Shown: positions 33,422 to 41,953, counted from the first letter of the stretch. The stretch is DNA of 64,000 nt from JBDWFY01 sp965275915 (GCA_965275915.1 CBDHYI010000003.1:261775-325774); one strand, 5' to 3'. Made by a program: numbers and translations. The notes: generated by a model from the letters alone, not told the origin.

Positions 33422-33427
33422 GGCCCC
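33353..33427 (+). repeat. Direct repeat DR-right: 3' end of DUF2493
   Basis: Counterpart of 19186-19260 with four mismatches in 75 bp, again ending in GGGGCC-TGA-GGCCCC. Marks the right border of the cargo island; plasmid backbone genes resume after it. Confidence 0.8.
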
Positions 33428-33549
33428 TCCAGAATGCGCAGTCATATGATACGCATTCTTTCGGCAGATACTGCGCCGGTCAAACATGGTCTTTGAAGCA
33501 ATAAACCAGGCAAGAATAGAATAGAGTTTTGACATTGGAGCAACAATTG

Positions 33550-33597
33550 ATGACTGATAAACTCAAGGTTGTAGTGCTTGCGGAGACAGGCCAATGA
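33550..33597 (+). CDS. Possible 15-residue leader peptide coupled to the next gene
   Basis: ATG 33550, preceded by GGAG, encodes MTDKLKVVVLAETGQ and stops at 33595-33597, overlapping the next ATG (33594) in an ATGA arrangement. The internal GGAGACAGG serves as ribosome-binding site of the next gene. Short length makes this tentative. Confidence 0.4.
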   Translation: MTDKLKVVVLAETGQ

Positions 33598-34040
33598 TAC
33601 TCGATGCGAATTTGCTTCAGGCGGTAGAAGAGCAAATCGTGCTTGATGCAAAGGTGATCGTGGAACGATTGCGGCGCGCTACGCGGCGAACCGGTGATGA
33701 TCAACTCGACATGGATGTCGCGGATGTGTTCGAGCCTGTCGAACCGATGCCCGGCAGGGTTCTCAGCGATGAGGAAATCAACCGTCTCGGTATTTCTGTC
33801 CGGGGATGGCATTTGTTCGCCGAACGCGGATCCGAACTTGTCGGCGCCACGCGGATCCACATGCCCCTCGACCATCCGGAGTTTCAGCTGCATGTCAGCG
33901 CATGCGCCCGGAAGCTTTCGCGCACCTGCTTCGGTGCGGAGGCCGGGGCCGATTGCGGCATCTTCGCGGCCGAGCACTACAACCGGCGTTTGCTGAGCCG
34001 GCATCCGGTTTCGCAGTTCATCGAATGGTCGGTTCGGTGA
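33594..34040 (+). CDS. Hypothetical plasmid backbone protein
   Basis: A 148-residue protein with a GGAGACAGG site. N-terminal helix (ILDANLLQAVEEQIVLDAKV), a mid-section with LSDEEINRLGISVRGWHLFA, and a C-terminal part with two Cys (ACARKLSRTCFG, then ADCGIFAAEHYN). No signal peptide and no recognised family. It resumes the plus-strand backbone after the cargo island, ahead of the SSB-like gene. Confidence 0.6.
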   Translation: MILDANLLQAVEEQIVLDAKVIVERLRRATRRTGDDQLDMDVADVFEPVEPMPGRVLSDEEINRLGISVRGWHLFAERGSELVGATRIHMPLDHPEFQLHVSACARKLSRTCFGAEAGADCGIFAAEHYNRRLLSRHPVSQFIEWSVR

Positions 34041-34136
34041 CCCGTAACATCTCCGGGGATGATGACAGGAAATGCGCTGAGCAGGGCGTCACGTGGCGTC
34101 CAAAGATCGCGGATGCGTTCGACGTCTATGTCACCC

Positions 34137-34164
34137 TTGTCCAAGTCATCGTTTCCGCTAGACT
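34137..34164 (+). promoter_or_regulatory. Candidate promoter giving a leaderless ssb-like transcript
   Basis: TTGTCC (34137-34142), a 16-bp spacer and TAGACT (34159-34164) resemble a sigma-70 promoter. The -10 box ends 6 bp before ATG 34171, which lacks any Shine-Dalgarno sequence, so transcription would start at or near the start codon. Confidence 0.35.
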
Positions 34165-34170
34165 TCGCGC

Positions 34171-34509
34171 ATGAGTGGTTCTTTTACCTGGAGCGCAATC
34201 GTTCGCATCGGCAGCATCAACGCGTATAAGAAAGCGACGACCATAACCGTTGTGCACGAATATGCCACCAAGGATGATCGCGGTTCTTGGAAGACCGTGC
34301 CCGTGTGGAACACTGTGGTGTGTTTCAAGCCGCCCTTGCGCAAACTGCTTGAATCGAAGCTTGCCGAAGGAGACCTGGTTCACATGACTGGAACCGTTCG
34401 CACCAAAACCCTGGAAGACCAGCGCGAAGAAACGTGGCGGACGGTCGATCTGGTCGTGTCCTCATTCGATCTGTTGCAAAAGCACCTTCGTGGCCCGGAC
34501 GAGGGTTGA
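34171..34509 (+). CDS. Single-stranded DNA-binding-like OB-fold protein
   Basis: A 112-residue protein resembling the OB fold of SSB proteins: FTWSAIVRIGSINAY, TTITVVHEYATKDDRGSWKT, VPVWNTVVCF (the W-N-T-V-x-F strand is characteristic), LAEGDLVHMTGTVRT and TVDLVVSSFDLL. It lacks the acidic C-terminal tail (D-D-D-I-P-F) of housekeeping SSB, ending instead in GPDEG, as is usual for plasmid versions. It would coat single-stranded plasmid DNA during transfer or replication. Confidence 0.78.
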   Translation: MSGSFTWSAIVRIGSINAYKKATTITVVHEYATKDDRGSWKTVPVWNTVVCFKPPLRKLLESKLAEGDLVHMTGTVRTKTLEDQREETWRTVDLVVSSFDLLQKHLRGPDEG

Positions 34510-34979
34510 TCCGGCAAACAGTGTGAGCGGATCGGCGGTCATCGGCGACGTAACGTTGCGACGCTGAAGGGTCCTGAGAACCGCTGCACATGCCTTTGTG
34601 CCGATGCGGTATCCTCGTTCGGGTGCGTCGTCTGCGTCCCGCATTCCGTCCGAAACTGGTCATCAAGCAGCCGATGTTTTCCCTTCTGCGTCGTCTGCCG
34701 GGACGGTGTGCCTGGCTGTTTGTCGTCCGCTGAGTTGGCGCGTTCCTGAGCGGGTGCCAATTGCAGCGGGTGTCGTTGGCCTTCGTTCATGGACAAGACG
34801 CATTCCTCACGCGAGCGATGCCGGCAGAGACCGTTTCCTGATTAGCAAACCTTGCATGGCTGCTCCACGACGCAATGTCGAAAAGCACGACCGTGTCCTC
34901 GCCCTTGCTGGCTGCGGTCCGCACCACCCGAGCGTTTCTCGTTGCCTCCTGTCGCGATCGCCACGCCAACGGATGCCCA
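34510..34979. other. Intergenic stretch without a convincing gene
   Basis: Frames on both strands are open, but none has a ribosome-binding site or protein-like content. The composition is GC-rich with scattered short repeats. It probably contains the promoter of the DUF736 gene. Confidence 0.5.
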
Positions 34980-34997
34980 TCAGGAAATGGTTCCTGA
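34980..34997 (+). promoter_or_regulatory. Hairpin upstream of the DUF736 gene
   Basis: TCAGGAA (34980-34986) pairs perfectly with TTCCTGA (34991-34997) around ATGG. It ends 21 bp before ATG 35019, whose AGAGG site lies between. Confidence 0.4.
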
Positions 34998-35018
34998 CAG
35001 CACAAAGAGGAATTCATC

Positions 35019-35369
35019 ATGTCCACCAAACTTGCAACGCTCACGCTCAATAACAACGGTAATTATGTCGGTACACTCACCACCATGGCACTCCGCAAGC
35101 AGATCAGGGTCGTACCCAACGAGCGAGCCGGCGATGGGAACCAGCCGGACTGGCGGATCACCACCAACAACGGCTACGAGCTTGGCGCGGCCTGGGAGCG
35201 CGTGTCTGAGAACACCGGCAATGCCTACCTGTCGGTCAGGCTCGCAGCGCCGGAGCTGGGTTCGTTCGCGATTTACGCAAACATTGTCGCCCTTGATGAG
35301 GTCGGCGACGACGACGTGACGCATCTGATGCTCTGGTCAGCCCGCGAACCGGCTGCCGAGGCAGCCTGA
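35019..35369 (+). CDS. DUF736 family protein
   Basis: A 116-residue protein with the DUF736 pattern: ATLTLNNNGNYVGTLTTMAL, RVVPNERAGDGNQPDWRI, the ELGAAWERVSENTGNAYLSV core and LAAPELGSFAIYANIV. The family is small, beta-rich and very common on alphaproteobacterial conjugative plasmids; its function is unknown, though expression is often high. Good AAAGAGG site. Followed by a strong hairpin terminator, so probably monocistronic. Confidence 0.9.
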   Translation: MSTKLATLTLNNNGNYVGTLTTMALRKQIRVVPNERAGDGNQPDWRITTNNGYELGAAWERVSENTGNAYLSVRLAAPELGSFAIYANIVALDEVGDDDVTHLMLWSAREPAAEAA

Positions 35370-35378
35370 TCCCGAGAC

Positions 35379-35404
35379 GAATGGCGGGCAAGAACCCGCC
35401 ATTC
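35379..35404 (+). terminator. Strong hairpin after the DUF736 gene
   Basis: GAATGGCGGG (35379-35388) and CCCGCCATTC (35395-35404) form a perfect 10-bp stem with loop CAAGAA, 10 bp past the stop. There is no T tract, so termination may need Rho or the stem may protect the mRNA 3' end. Confidence 0.6.
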
Positions 35405-35641
35405 GCCCTGTCGTGATCGTTCTGCCAATCCAAGCTCAAACTGGAAAGCGGTAACCCAAGCTGTCTGATCCCTTTTTGAGCGATTTCTGCCGGTGCCGCG
35501 GAAACGGCGAACGCGGTGCGGATCAGGCACATGCAGAAATTGTCCTGGCGTGACAAGAACGGGTCCGCACTGTAGTCTTGCGGACACTCATTCAAGCAGC
35601 GCAGAAGAGAAACAGCTACCCAGAGGTTGCGGGAGAGATCA

Positions 35642-36070
35642 TTGGGCAATGTGGAAATGATAGAGGAGGCGGCCCAGGAATTCGATACAAGCTATGTCGT
35701 TTTTTTCGAGTCGACTCCGGATCCGGCGGTCCTGAAGCCTAACCAGGTCGGCGTCAATAACCGGGTGTTCAATCAATTGAAACTGCACTTCAAGCGGATC
35801 CGGCACAACAGCGCCTACCGGATCCTTGCCGATTGCTGTCAGGATATTGGCGACGAGGGCCGGCTCGGTTCTGTGGAAGACAGCGCCCGGCGCCTGGAGA
35901 TTCATGTTACAACCATCACACGCTGGCGCACGAAGTTTGCCGATGCGGGTTTGCTTGTCCGCTTGAACGGCAACGGTGCTTACAGCGTGTCGCCAAAGGT
36001 CGCCGTGCGCATCGGAGCCGACGGCAAGCCGATCAAGGCGCGGCGAAAGAAGAACCACTTTCAGTTCTGA
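35642..36070 (+). CDS. Putative winged-helix plasmid replication or regulatory protein
   Basis: About 142 residues if TTG 35642 is used, since GGGAGAG lies at the right distance; GTG 35651 and TTG 35627 are alternatives. The centre reads NRVFNQLKLHFKRIRHN, then a helix-turn-helix VEDSARRLEIHVTTITRWRT and a wing ADAGLLVRLNGNGAYSVSP. The sequence after the wing (SPKVAVRIG) recalls the end of RepL-like plasmid initiators, but the match is weak. Basic C-terminus (KARRKKNHF). Confidence 0.55.
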   Translation: MGNVEMIEEAAQEFDTSYVVFFESTPDPAVLKPNQVGVNNRVFNQLKLHFKRIRHNSAYRILADCCQDIGDEGRLGSVEDSARRLEIHVTTITRWRTKFADAGLLVRLNGNGAYSVSPKVAVRIGADGKPIKARRKKNHFQF

Positions 36071-36291
36071 GCAATGGCACCAAGTCAGCGACAGCAAGAT
36101 CGAGGTGGTAAGAGATCGGCTGCGCATGGACAGTGTAGCTCAAACGCAATGTGATGATCGTCGAGCTTGCTCGCGGCGCTCGTCCGATCCCGGCGATGAC
36201 CACTCGCTGATGAGATTATTCCTTTTAATCTAATCAAAATACGTTTATATGTGATTGGAATATGCCGTATATTCGGCTCAGGAGGCCCCTC

Positions 36292-37878
36292 ATGGCTTAT
36301 ATCTGGGAAACCGATGCTTGGCCCAATATGACCTATGACGCCAGAGCTCTGCAGCGTGTCTTTGAGCAGGTCACGGGCAAGGCCGGTGAGCTGGCAGGCC
36401 TGCGCGAAAGCCTGTCCGAATCAGAACAGTTCGACACCTTCGTGCGGGAGGTCTCGGCCGAAAGCGTCAATTCTTTTGCGATCGAAGGCGAGGTTCTGGA
36501 TCCGGAGGAGATGACGCAGTCGCTGATCGCATCCCTGCGGGATCGCGACGGCAAGGCGGCGGCCGGAAACTATCGTGGGGTCGCCGAGGTGATGCTCGAT
36601 GCGCGCGAAACTGCGCAGCCGCTCACCGTGGCACGCCTCAATGACTGGCATGCGCAGCTGTTTCGCAATGAACGATTCATGAAGGATGTCGGCCGGCTTC
36701 GCCGAGAGGACATGCAGGTTGTGACAGTGAAGCAAGGAGAGGTCAGAGAAATTCACTTTGAAGCGCCGCCGCCCGAGCGTTTGCAGAGGGAGATGGAAAG
36801 GCTTGTCGACTGGATCGGCCGAACAGGGCCTGATGGGCCCGACGCTGAGGCCTACGCCACGCCGGCGCGCGCCGCGATCGGCCACCTTTGGTTCGAGACC
36901 ATACATCCTTATTCCGACGGCAATGGCCGAATCGGTCGGGCGGTCGCGGATTACATCGCCTCCCAGGAACTGGTTTTCAGGCAGGCGCCGTTCAGTCTGT
37001 CACGCGCAATCCAGGAGGACAAGGATCGTTACTACGGCGCGCTTCAGGCGGCACAGTCCACCATAGCCCGCGATGGCGCACTTGATGTCACACCGTTCAT
37101 TTCCTGGTTTGCCAGCGCCATGGAACGGGGGATCGAGCTCGCCGCCCAGGAAGCCCGGTACATTCACAACAGGAACAGGTTCTTTGAACGGCATGAGGGC
37201 TTGCTGAACGAACGGCAGGAAAAAGCCCTCAGGCGGGTTTTCCGGGAAGGACCGAAACGGCTGGCGCAGGGACTGTCCTCGAAGCCGTACCGGCGCATGA
37301 CCGGCGCCTCCTCGGCAACGGCGACACGGGATCTGAATGACCTTGCCGAAAAAGGCGTGTTGCGGCGGACAGAACAGGGCGGCCGCAGCACGGCGTATGA
37401 CATCGTTTTTGATGCAGAGCGGACCGTCGGGTTTGCAAGACGGTTTCATCAACTTGCGCAACAAGCAGGTCTTGCCACTGAGCCCGGTATAAGCCCGGAT
37501 GCGGTCATCGACCCCGCCGGCTTCAACCGCGGCTTAACCAGGGTCGAGGCCGCGGTCGTCGAACATGCCAGGTCGGTTTATCTGCAGAAGGCAGACAACC
37601 GCGAGCGCGTGTTCGACGTTGTCCGGCCGCAAGACCGCGTCGATGGGACCCTTCTTGGCAAGAACAGCCGGCACTACATGGTCGGGACATCGGCGAAAGT
37701 TCTGGTCGGTAATGCCGATGATCTTCCCGCATCAGCGGTCATCGGCAAAAAGGTGAATTTCGAGGGCCGCACGTCGGTCCAGCCTCCGGATCTCGATAAG
37801 GCGCAAGCCATCGGCAGGCAGGGTGATGCAACCCGTCCCAGGGGTCCGGATAAATCGCTTGGCATTGAACGCGACTAG
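36292..37878 (+). CDS. Fic-family AMPylase with C-terminal KfrB-like domain
   Basis: A 528-residue protein; ATG 36292 follows CAGGAGG. The N-terminal part has a DUF4172-like segment (YIWETDAWPNMTYD) and the inhibitory helix motif S-F-A-I-E-G (about residues 62-67), which places the regulatory Glu in the same chain. The Fic core carries HPYSDGNGRIGR (about 204-215), matching H-P-F-x-x-G-N-G-R with Tyr for Phe, so catalysis of AMP transfer to Tyr/Thr/Ser targets is expected. A winged-helix linker follows (TATRDLNDLAEKGVLRR). The last 110 residues match the KfrB fold (KVLVGNADDLPASAVIGKKV). A Fic-KfrB fusion links AMPylation to plasmid maintenance or transfer proteins. Confidence 0.85.
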   Translation: MAYIWETDAWPNMTYDARALQRVFEQVTGKAGELAGLRESLSESEQFDTFVREVSAESVNSFAIEGEVLDPEEMTQSLIASLRDRDGKAAAGNYRGVAEVMLDARETAQPLTVARLNDWHAQLFRNERFMKDVGRLRREDMQVVTVKQGEVREIHFEAPPPERLQREMERLVDWIGRTGPDGPDAEAYATPARAAIGHLWFETIHPYSDGNGRIGRAVADYIASQELVFRQAPFSLSRAIQEDKDRYYGALQAAQSTIARDGALDVTPFISWFASAMERGIELAAQEARYIHNRNRFFERHEGLLNERQEKALRRVFREGPKRLAQGLSSKPYRRMTGASSATATRDLNDLAEKGVLRRTEQGGRSTAYDIVFDAERTVGFARRFHQLAQQAGLATEPGISPDAVIDPAGFNRGLTRVEAAVVEHARSVYLQKADNRERVFDVVRPQDRVDGTLLGKNSRHYMVGTSAKVLVGNADDLPASAVIGKKVNFEGRTSVQPPDLDKAQAIGRQGDATRPRGPDKSLGIERD

Positions 37879-37960
37879 GGAAGGGTGATTTCTGACATTC
37901 GGTGCGCAATACATGAACTCACAAACTGCGGACGAAGCTGACGTTGAGTCTCTATTGCGG

Positions 37961-38518
37961 CTAGTCGCTCAGTTTACCAGTTTCTGATTTGTACCAAGAG
38001 ACAAATGTTTCACTTACCTCCTTAGCTGAAGAGTTAAGATCGATAGCTGCCTGGTAAGATTCGAGGCGACTAAATGATAGCCGTCCTCTTTCATACCGGT
38101 CTATGCCGTATGTTCTCCAAGGGTCAAGTTCTTTGTCTCTTTCAGCAGGGCCGCGGCCCTTACCTGCGGCGTAGTCATCAAAATGCTCGATCATGTTTCT
38201 GATCGCCTTTAGCTGATGGATACCACCATCGACGAATTGGCCATCGAATGTTTCCAGTGCTCTATTCGCGTCCTCTTGAATGTGCGGGATTTTTGTCAAC
38301 GTGCTGATTGATGTTCGAAATAGCCACAGACGGATAAAGAAGTTCTCCCAACAATAATCAAGCTCACTCAGAGCTTCTTGTTCAATTGACATATCCTCAA
38401 ATGCTCTCCAAGAGAGCACAAGCATGTTCCACGCGTGTGTCTTGCGTGGCTTATAGTAATTCCAGATTAGGCACTGTTCCTCGGCATTCAAAACATTCAC
38501 TCCCCTAAGCTGTCTCAT
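37961..38518 (-). CDS. HEPN-like hypothetical protein
   Basis: The frame is open from 38653, but an internal Met at 38518 (MRQLRGVNVLNAEEQ) gives a more protein-like N-terminus of 185 residues; neither start has a clear ribosome-binding site. The sequence is fully helical with many Trp and ends KSETGKLSD. It contains IRNMIEHFDDY, which fits the R-x4-H signature of HEPN ribonucleases. HEPN proteins often serve as toxins or defence RNases; no MNT-type antitoxin is adjacent. Convergent with the Fic gene. Fold assignment is tentative. Confidence 0.45.
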   Translation of the reverse strand: MRQLRGVNVLNAEEQCLIWNYYKPRKTHAWNMLVLSWRAFEDMSIEQEALSELDYCWENFFIRLWLFRTSISTLTKIPHIQEDANRALETFDGQFVDGGIHQLKAIRNMIEHFDDYAAGKGRGPAERDKELDPWRTYGIDRYERGRLSFSRLESYQAAIDLNSSAKEVSETFVSWYKSETGKLSD

Positions 38519-38685
38519 TGCAGCAGAGCTGCAAAAAATCGTCAACTTTGGGCTCTTTCTGGGCTTTCGCAGGATAGAGAATGAACTCACAAAACTCCTG
38601 AAGAGTTGCCAGGTGTTACATTTCCAACATTTGCACTGTGAAGACGATTCCATGAAACCGGAACATCAGGATCGCAAATGGGCCG

Positions 38686-40527
38686 TCAGGGTTTGTCCGG
38701 GAAAGGACGATCATCTGATTGGTCCGGGCGCCGAGCATTGCGTTCTGACGACATATCCATTTCCCAACCGTCAAAGCGCCTGGCCTCCTGGGCGGTCATG
38801 GCTTCCTGAATCTTCCGGGCCTGCGGATCGGAGAAGATCTCCCGCAATTGCATGGTCCACTTGGCCGGCTGTTCCGGATCGCGCAGCTGCTTGTTCGTCG
38901 AGTAGGGGACAACGACACGGTAGAGATGCTCGCCCAGCCCACTGACGAGCACATAAATCCCCTTCTTCGTCAGCATCGGCCCCAGTTTCGTCTGGAACTC
39001 GGAGCGATGCATCACCGGTTCCTTTTTCTCCTCGCGCATCCATTTCAGCCGGCCATGGCCGCCGACATCCTGCCGGTGGGAGATGAAAAGTGTCTGGCCG
39101 AACTGTTCCTCGAGCTTTCGCGCCGTCTGGCCGACATTGATTTTCGCCACCACTTTCGTTCCGACCAGGGACTCAATCTGATCGGCCATCTGCTGGCTGT
39201 ATTTGGTGACCAGTTGTTCCAGGCCCTGGATTCCGAGCACACAAGCAAGGCCCTTCGACCGCCCGGTCTCCAACATCGCCTCGAACCGGTGGACTTTCGG
39301 CAGCTGGGCAAATTCATCCAGGAACAGCCATACGCGGCGTTCTCTGCTTTCGCCGAAAGACACATCGGAGACGTTGGCCGACATGACGGTCAGGAATGCG
39401 GAGATCCAGCCCTCGGACTGGTCCTGAAAGCGGCCGGACCGCTGCAGCACCAAGGTCCGGTCCTTCGTGTTATCGTCCAACAGCCATTGGCGAAGGGAGA
39501 AGGCCTGGCTGTCTTCATTGTCGCGCCAGCCATAGGCAAGCATCCGGACAGGACCAAGACCGGCGGCCATGGTGGAGATCGTCGCCGCAACCTGGCGGTA
39601 ATCCGCATTAAGAAATGTGAGGGCGTCCCGGTGATAGGTCTGGGCGTATTTCTGCAGCGTCTCCAGCGGCAGCTGCGTCGCTTCGATCAACTCCCACCAG
39701 GTCCACTGCCCGGGTTTGGTCTTCATCAGATAGATCATGCACAGGGCAAGGACCGTACGGGCTGAATCGGAAAAGAAGCGATCCCGGCTCTCCGGGATGA
39801 TCCGGTTGGCGACCTCGATCGCGTCTTCCTCGACCAGCAGATCCTTGGCGATGTCCCATATGACGGAGCGATCATCGTGCGGTGCCAGGATAAGGGGAGG
39901 GCGCGTGTCCTTTGTCCCCGGCGGCCGGGAATAGGCCATCGATGTGTAATCGCCCTTGAAATCGAAGATCACGCATTTGTCGCCGCGCGCCATGACGTTT
40001 CGAAGCAGCGGCATGATGGTCTGTGTCTTGCCGCCGCCAATCGCGCCGAAAACGAGGAAATGATTGACCTCCCGCAGACGACTCAGATGAAAATCCCCGA
40101 ACCAGCGGACGCCTTTCTCTGAGGTCTTGATCTCGTTTTTCGTGGCCTCCAGGAGCTCTTTCATGCCGGCGACGGTGAAACCGGCTTTGATGATGATGGG
40201 CCGAACGCGCAGGCCCCAGTCCCAGATAAGGTAAAGCAACGTTCCGATGGCAAGGGCTGTGAAGCCGGCCGCAAGCAGATAGCCCTGTTTGAAGATATTC
40301 GCGTCGGCCGGCCGCATCGCATTCATGATCTGTTGGCAATAGGCCTGGTCGAACGGATTGACGCAGGCCTGGACGTAGACCCAGAAGAGGAGAAACGGTC
40401 GGCCGTCAACGCCTGTATAGGAACGGAAAACGACAAAGTACCAGTAAGTCACGGCCGCGGCGGCCGCAAAGCCTGCGACCGCGATCAGCATCATCTTGTA
40501 GGACAGCTGCTCGGGCTTGCGGATCAT
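38686..40527 (-). CDS. Type IV coupling protein (TrwB/TraD/VirD4-like DNA-translocating ATPase)
   Basis: A 613-residue inner-membrane ATPase. Two N-terminal transmembrane segments (about 12-34 and 82-102), then the motor domain with Walker A GAIGGGKT (161-168) and Walker B WLFLDEFAQL (about 395-405), and further family blocks FDFKGDYTS, WDIAKDLL and GVQG-like ACVLGIQGLEQL. It resembles the TrwB/TraD branch more than Ti-plasmid TraG. It would couple the relaxase-bound strand to the secretion channel. The C-terminal tail is charged and proline-rich. Lies 40 bp downstream of a TraC-like gene on the same strand. Confidence 0.9.
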   Translation of the reverse strand: MIRKPEQLSYKMMLIAVAGFAAAAAVTYWYFVVFRSYTGVDGRPFLLFWVYVQACVNPFDQAYCQQIMNAMRPADANIFKQGYLLAAGFTALAIGTLLYLIWDWGLRVRPIIIKAGFTVAGMKELLEATKNEIKTSEKGVRWFGDFHLSRLREVNHFLVFGAIGGGKTQTIMPLLRNVMARGDKCVIFDFKGDYTSMAYSRPPGTKDTRPPLILAPHDDRSVIWDIAKDLLVEEDAIEVANRIIPESRDRFFSDSARTVLALCMIYLMKTKPGQWTWWELIEATQLPLETLQKYAQTYHRDALTFLNADYRQVAATISTMAAGLGPVRMLAYGWRDNEDSQAFSLRQWLLDDNTKDRTLVLQRSGRFQDQSEGWISAFLTVMSANVSDVSFGESRERRVWLFLDEFAQLPKVHRFEAMLETGRSKGLACVLGIQGLEQLVTKYSQQMADQIESLVGTKVVAKINVGQTARKLEEQFGQTLFISHRQDVGGHGRLKWMREEKKEPVMHRSEFQTKLGPMLTKKGIYVLVSGLGEHLYRVVVPYSTNKQLRDPEQPAKWTMQLREIFSDPQARKIQEAMTAQEARRFDGWEMDMSSERNARRPDQSDDRPFPDKP

Positions 40528-40567
40528 GGGATCCGCCTAGGTCCGGTGCGCATTTCATCACCGTCGC

Positions 40568-40852
40568 TCATGAACCGGAAGAGGGTTTGGCCGTTGATGG
40601 TGCATCACGGCCCGCGGGTTTGTCAGCGCCGGCAGTCTTTGCATCGGTACCTCGTTGATTCCGGAGCCGGTCTACGATTGCTCCGAACTCTTTCAACAGC
40701 TCCGCATCCGGCACATCCAACTCGACCAGTCCGGCCTTTGCTGCAAGCTTGCCGATAAGGGCGGAGCGTTGATCCAATGCCTTCTGGCGTTGCTGCTTGA
40801 GCGCTTCGATCTCTGTGTCGATCTCCGCTAGCGTGCGTGGTTTTCGAGCCAT
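40568..40852 (-). CDS. TraC-like conjugal transfer protein, second copy
   Basis: A 94-residue protein: RTLAEIDTEIEALKQQRQKA coiled-coil helix, then AAKAGLVELDVPDAELLKEF and a disordered tail. It aligns over its first 65 residues with the TraC protein at 45751-45978 (about half of the residues identical by eye). Ti-type TraC is a small oriT-associated relaxosome component. Start ATG 40852 has GAGGACC. Adjacent to the coupling protein gene, probably one operon. Confidence 0.72.
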   Translation of the reverse strand: MARKPRTLAEIDTEIEALKQQRQKALDQRSALIGKLAAKAGLVELDVPDAELLKEFGAIVDRLRNQRGTDAKTAGADKPAGRDAPSTAKPSSGS

Positions 40853-41177
40853 CCATGGGTCCTCTTATTGCTGCATCTGGCGTTAGTCTTTCTACTACAG
40901 AGGGCCGCTGCATTTGCAAAGTAGGAAAAGGTCGCTCCCTTGTATCGAAGCGAAAAACTGAAGCGATAAAGGGCGAAGGGATGCCGCTCTTGTCGCCATA
41001 AAGGCTCCGGCCCGATTGGTCCGGGCGTGTCCGGGAGCGCTGGGTAGAGGAACTTCGGAGGCCATGACGGCCGGCCTGGTTAGGGCGAGACGGATCCCAA
41101 CACACCATAAGGTTTGTTTAACGGGGGAGGGGGGTAGAGAAGGTCAGAGAATACAACCTGTCAGAGAATTGACATTG
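40853..41177. other. Intergenic stretch, divergent promoters probable
   Basis: No convincing gene on either strand. It separates the leftward traC-like/coupling protein operon from the rightward membrane-protein gene, so promoters for both are expected here; a G-run-rich patch (GGGGGAGGGGGG-like, about 41120-41137) is notable. Confidence 0.45.
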
Positions 41178-41867
41178 ATGGAACTGGTCTACATCGCGTC
41201 GTTCAGCAGTTATCACCTGATTACCGACATGCTGCCTAAAAATGCGCCGATGCTGCTTCTCTTTTCGTCTTTGACAGTGGCCGCAATCGCCAGGAACGTG
41301 CTTGGCAGCAAAGGGTTGATCGTGCTTGTTGCGATGCAGGTTCTTGCAATGCCAGCCATCGGATATGACGCCTTCCAGGGAACAGTCGGACGGACGGTTT
41401 TCGTGAGCTTTCTGTCCGCCTTGCTGTACGTCCTGACATTGTGTTGGCTTTGTGTGTCAATTCCATACAGCCTTACCAAAGCCGGTGCGCTCGATCGCAC
41501 CAGGTCATGGCGATCTGCCGTGCCGGCGGGTATCGCATACCTGCTGCTTTCCTTTGTCGGAAACGCCTTTTATGTCTGGTCGTTCACGACGGCTGCATGG
41601 GCGGCCCTCTATTCATCAGCCCGGGCGACCATTGCTTCGGAAATCTCCATGATGGTCGTCAGTTTTGCGTTGCTGATCCTTCTGCCTGCAGTTGCCGGGT
41701 TGGTAATCTCCTGGAGAGACACTTTCTTTATGCGCAAAACCATACTTGCGGCCGCCATCGTACCATGGCTTGTGGCAGCGCCCGGCCTTTTGACGGACCT
41801 GGCCGGCCTCTACCGCATGTGGATCGGGTGGTCAGCCATTGAGCTCGCAAGTGGTGATGTCAGGTAG
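41178..41867 (+). CDS. Hypothetical polytopic membrane protein
   Basis: About 229 residues starting at ATG 41178; the frame is open to 41016, but the extra N-terminus is unlike protein. Six hydrophobic stretches are visible, for example MLLLFSSLTVAAIARNVLG, VFVSFLSALLYVLTLCWLCV, AYLLLSFVGNAFYVW, SMMVVSFALLILLPAVAG and LAAAIVPWLVAAPGLL. No transporter motif or family is recognised. Ribosome-binding site weak. First gene of the plus-strand block inserted between the two traC copies. Confidence 0.6.
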   Translation: MELVYIASFSSYHLITDMLPKNAPMLLLFSSLTVAAIARNVLGSKGLIVLVAMQVLAMPAIGYDAFQGTVGRTVFVSFLSALLYVLTLCWLCVSIPYSLTKAGALDRTRSWRSAVPAGIAYLLLSFVGNAFYVWSFTTAAWAALYSSARATIASEISMMVVSFALLILLPAVAGLVISWRDTFFMRKTILAAAIVPWLVAAPGLLTDLAGLYRMWIGWSAIELASGDVR

Positions 41868-41953
41868 ATAAGTAGGACGGTTGTCCGTATTGATTGCCGG
41901 CAAGAAGTCCGGATGGACGCCGAGTGGCGCCGCTGGGCCGCGTTTACACCTCA

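Noticed and set aside
30653..33449. Proteins of 80-214 residues in the GC-rich repeats on both strands
   Set aside because: Several frames are open at once because of high GC; content is Arg/Pro/Ala-rich without motifs or ribosome-binding sites, and the frames cross into unrelated flanks.
34598..35053. 151-codon plus-strand frame between the ssb-like and DUF736 genes
   Set aside because: Overlaps the DUF736 start in another frame and has no protein-like pattern.
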